In this document: positions 32,865 through 33,728 of the stretch, piece after piece
Layout of the letters: each line of letters opens with the position of its first letter
Position numbering within the stretch: position 1 is the stretch's first letter
NCBI GenBank assembly: GCA_029226085.1
Contig: JAQXXN010000204.1
Location: 1-33,728, forward strand
DNA length: 33,728 nucleotides
Direction of reading: 5' to 3'
Source of the DNA: Thermoflexaceae bacterium
GTDB taxonomy: Bacteria > Bacillota > Clostridia > Lachnospirales > Lachnospiraceae
The notes under the pieces: model-generated
Database searches by the model: none
What the model was told of the DNA's origin: nothing
The model's input: the letters and a program-made list of their open reading frames with translations, nothing else
Program-made: the position numbers and the translations under genes

Positions 32865-33728
32865 ATGAAACAGCAAAAATTTTTCAATATCATTCTTGTC
32901 GTCTGCGCTCTTCTGACCCTTGCCGGGTGCGCATCGACGTCCACCTTTGACGGTAGCAGAGTAAAGAATGCGGATTCCTATCAGTTGGACATCAAAACCA
33001 TGAACGGCACAGACACTCACACCCTGGAGTTGAAGCAGGGTGACACGCTCAAAATTCAATTTGAGACGGTGAAGGGCAATCTTTCCATGAAAATTACGGC
33101 GCCGGACGGAACCGAACTTTACCAGGGAGACGGAACAGTAAAGGAAATTACCGTGGAGGCTCCTGTGGACGGCTCCTATTACATCGTCGTCGTGGGGCAG
33201 AAGGCAAAGGGCAGCATCCACATTGATGTGGAGAGAGTACCCGAAGCTGCGGAGCCGGAGGGGACTCAGGAACAGGAGCCGGCGGCTGTGACTTTGACAG
33301 TGGATGAACTGGTCGGTCCATGGCATTTGGCGGAAAATCAAAAAGACAATGTCACCGCTATGGAGACAATCCCCGGTGCTATGGAGTTTGGCAGTAGCAT
33401 GGAGATCACAAGCGACGGCCATATCTCATGGTATATTGGAGCGGACGGAGGAACCGGTACATATTCGCTGAGTGGCGATATTCTCTCCGCCGACATGACC
33501 AATGATTTTGACGAAAGTTCCATGAAAATGGAGTTTACGGCTGAGAAAACGGAAGGCGGGACATTCCTGTACACAGAATATAAGGGACTCTTGCTGTGTT
33601 GGTCGCAGGGCGAGGGCGAAACAGGAAAGGGTGGAGACGATGAGGTTGAGGCGAGTTATCCGGGAGCGGATGTGGTGGAGCTTGTGAATCTCCGTGGCGA
33701 TACGACAACGGTATATAAATTAGTAGAC
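32865..33728 (+). CDS. Lipoprotein with SHOCT-unrelated beta-rich domains, cut by window edge
   Basis: This frame is open to the edge, so it is absent from the ORF track; 288 codons are visible. It starts MKQQKFFNIILVVCALLTLAGC: a lipoprotein signal with lipobox LAGC, mature N-terminus Cys22. A GGAAGGA site precedes the ATG. Residues about 35-125 look like a beta-sandwich (LKQGDTLKIQFE, DGSYYIVVVGQ), then a Pro/Glu linker (EPEGTQEQEPAA), then about 140-285 a second beta-rich domain (LVGPWHLAENQ, GHISWYIGADGGTGTY) like lipocalin-type stress-lipoprotein domains. Function is unknown; a cell-surface role is inferred from the signal. It shares the GC-rich codon use of the DUF3795 gene. Confidence 0.8.
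   Translation, partial: MKQQKFFNIILVVCALLTLAGCASTSTFDGSRVKNADSYQLDIKTMNGTDTHTLELKQGDTLKIQFETVKGNLSMKITAPDGTELYQGDGTVKEITVEAPVDGSYYIVVVGQKAKGSIHIDVERVPEAAEPEGTQEQEPAAVTLTVDELVGPWHLAENQKDNVTAMETIPGAMEFGSSMEITSDGHISWYIGADGGTGTYSLSGDILSADMTNDFDESSMKMEFTAEKTEGGTFLYTEYKGLLLCWSQGEGETGKGGDDEVEASYPGADVVELVNLRGDTTTVYKLVD

Noticed and set aside
1-33728. CRISPR array, rRNA or tRNA genes
   Set aside because: No regularly spaced direct repeats of CRISPR type, no rRNA signature sequences and no cloverleaf with the expected T-loop sequence were seen on either strand by eye.

Overview
The window looks like a chromosomal segment from a low-to-moderate GC Firmicute of class Clostridia, most likely a Lachnospiraceae-type gut commensal. 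The basis is a HelD/HelR helicase, a eukaryote-like NADP isocitrate dehydrogenase, DUF4214 and PF06541 proteins, a PD-(D/E)XK 'Rpn/transposase' protein, strong Shine-Dalgarno sites and TTGAAA/TATAAT-type promoters. This is inferred from family recognition by eye; no search was run.

Layout. (1) 1-915: 5' part of glgB on the minus strand. (2) 948-1270: a 323-bp almost perfectly palindromic element with a crown of internal hairpins, unexplained by any gene. (3) 1407-8702: a rightward block holding an alpha/beta-hydrolase esterase, a HisRS-family protein, HelD, a secreted GH-A-like/BIG2/DUF4214 protein and a membrane-anchored partner, closed by a strong terminator at 8868-8914. (4) 8915-~13440: a strikingly AT-rich island with two large unknown membrane proteins, one with a long extracellular coiled coil, and a third small membrane gene split by an in-frame TGA. 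(5) 13584-16156: a decay zone with a PD-(D/E)XK transposase-like protein, an IS1182-type fragment, an internally deleted hipA, a small unknown gene and a nonsense-split 2'-5' RNA ligase-like remnant. (6) 16157-18001: asnB on the minus strand, with a bidirectional terminator at its end and a good promoter, divergent from (7) a sulP transporter, a tiny coupled gene, an MBL hydrolase, a deleted nucleotidyltransferase and a secreted protein. (8) 22385-28512: icd, a HAD phosphatase, glpK, a PF06541 membrane protein and a glycerophosphodiester phosphodiesterase with one in-frame TAA. (9) 28622-32431: arcC, a short cis-prenyltransferase, bacteriohemerythrin, an ArsC/Spx-like protein and a CPBP protease. 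(10) 32483-33728: DUF3795 and a lipoprotein in a conspicuously GC-richer segment.

Functionally the core genes are housekeeping: glycogen, asparagine, glycerol/phosphodiester and energy metabolism, and transcription recycling. The accessory signal lies in three places: the palindromic element, the AT-rich membrane-protein operon, and an unusual density of genes broken by single stops or internal deletions. The broken genes use TGA, TAG and TAA, so they reflect decay (or sequencing errors) rather than stop-codon recoding. The best candidates for something undescribed are the 323-bp palindrome and the 9176-13337 membrane operon.
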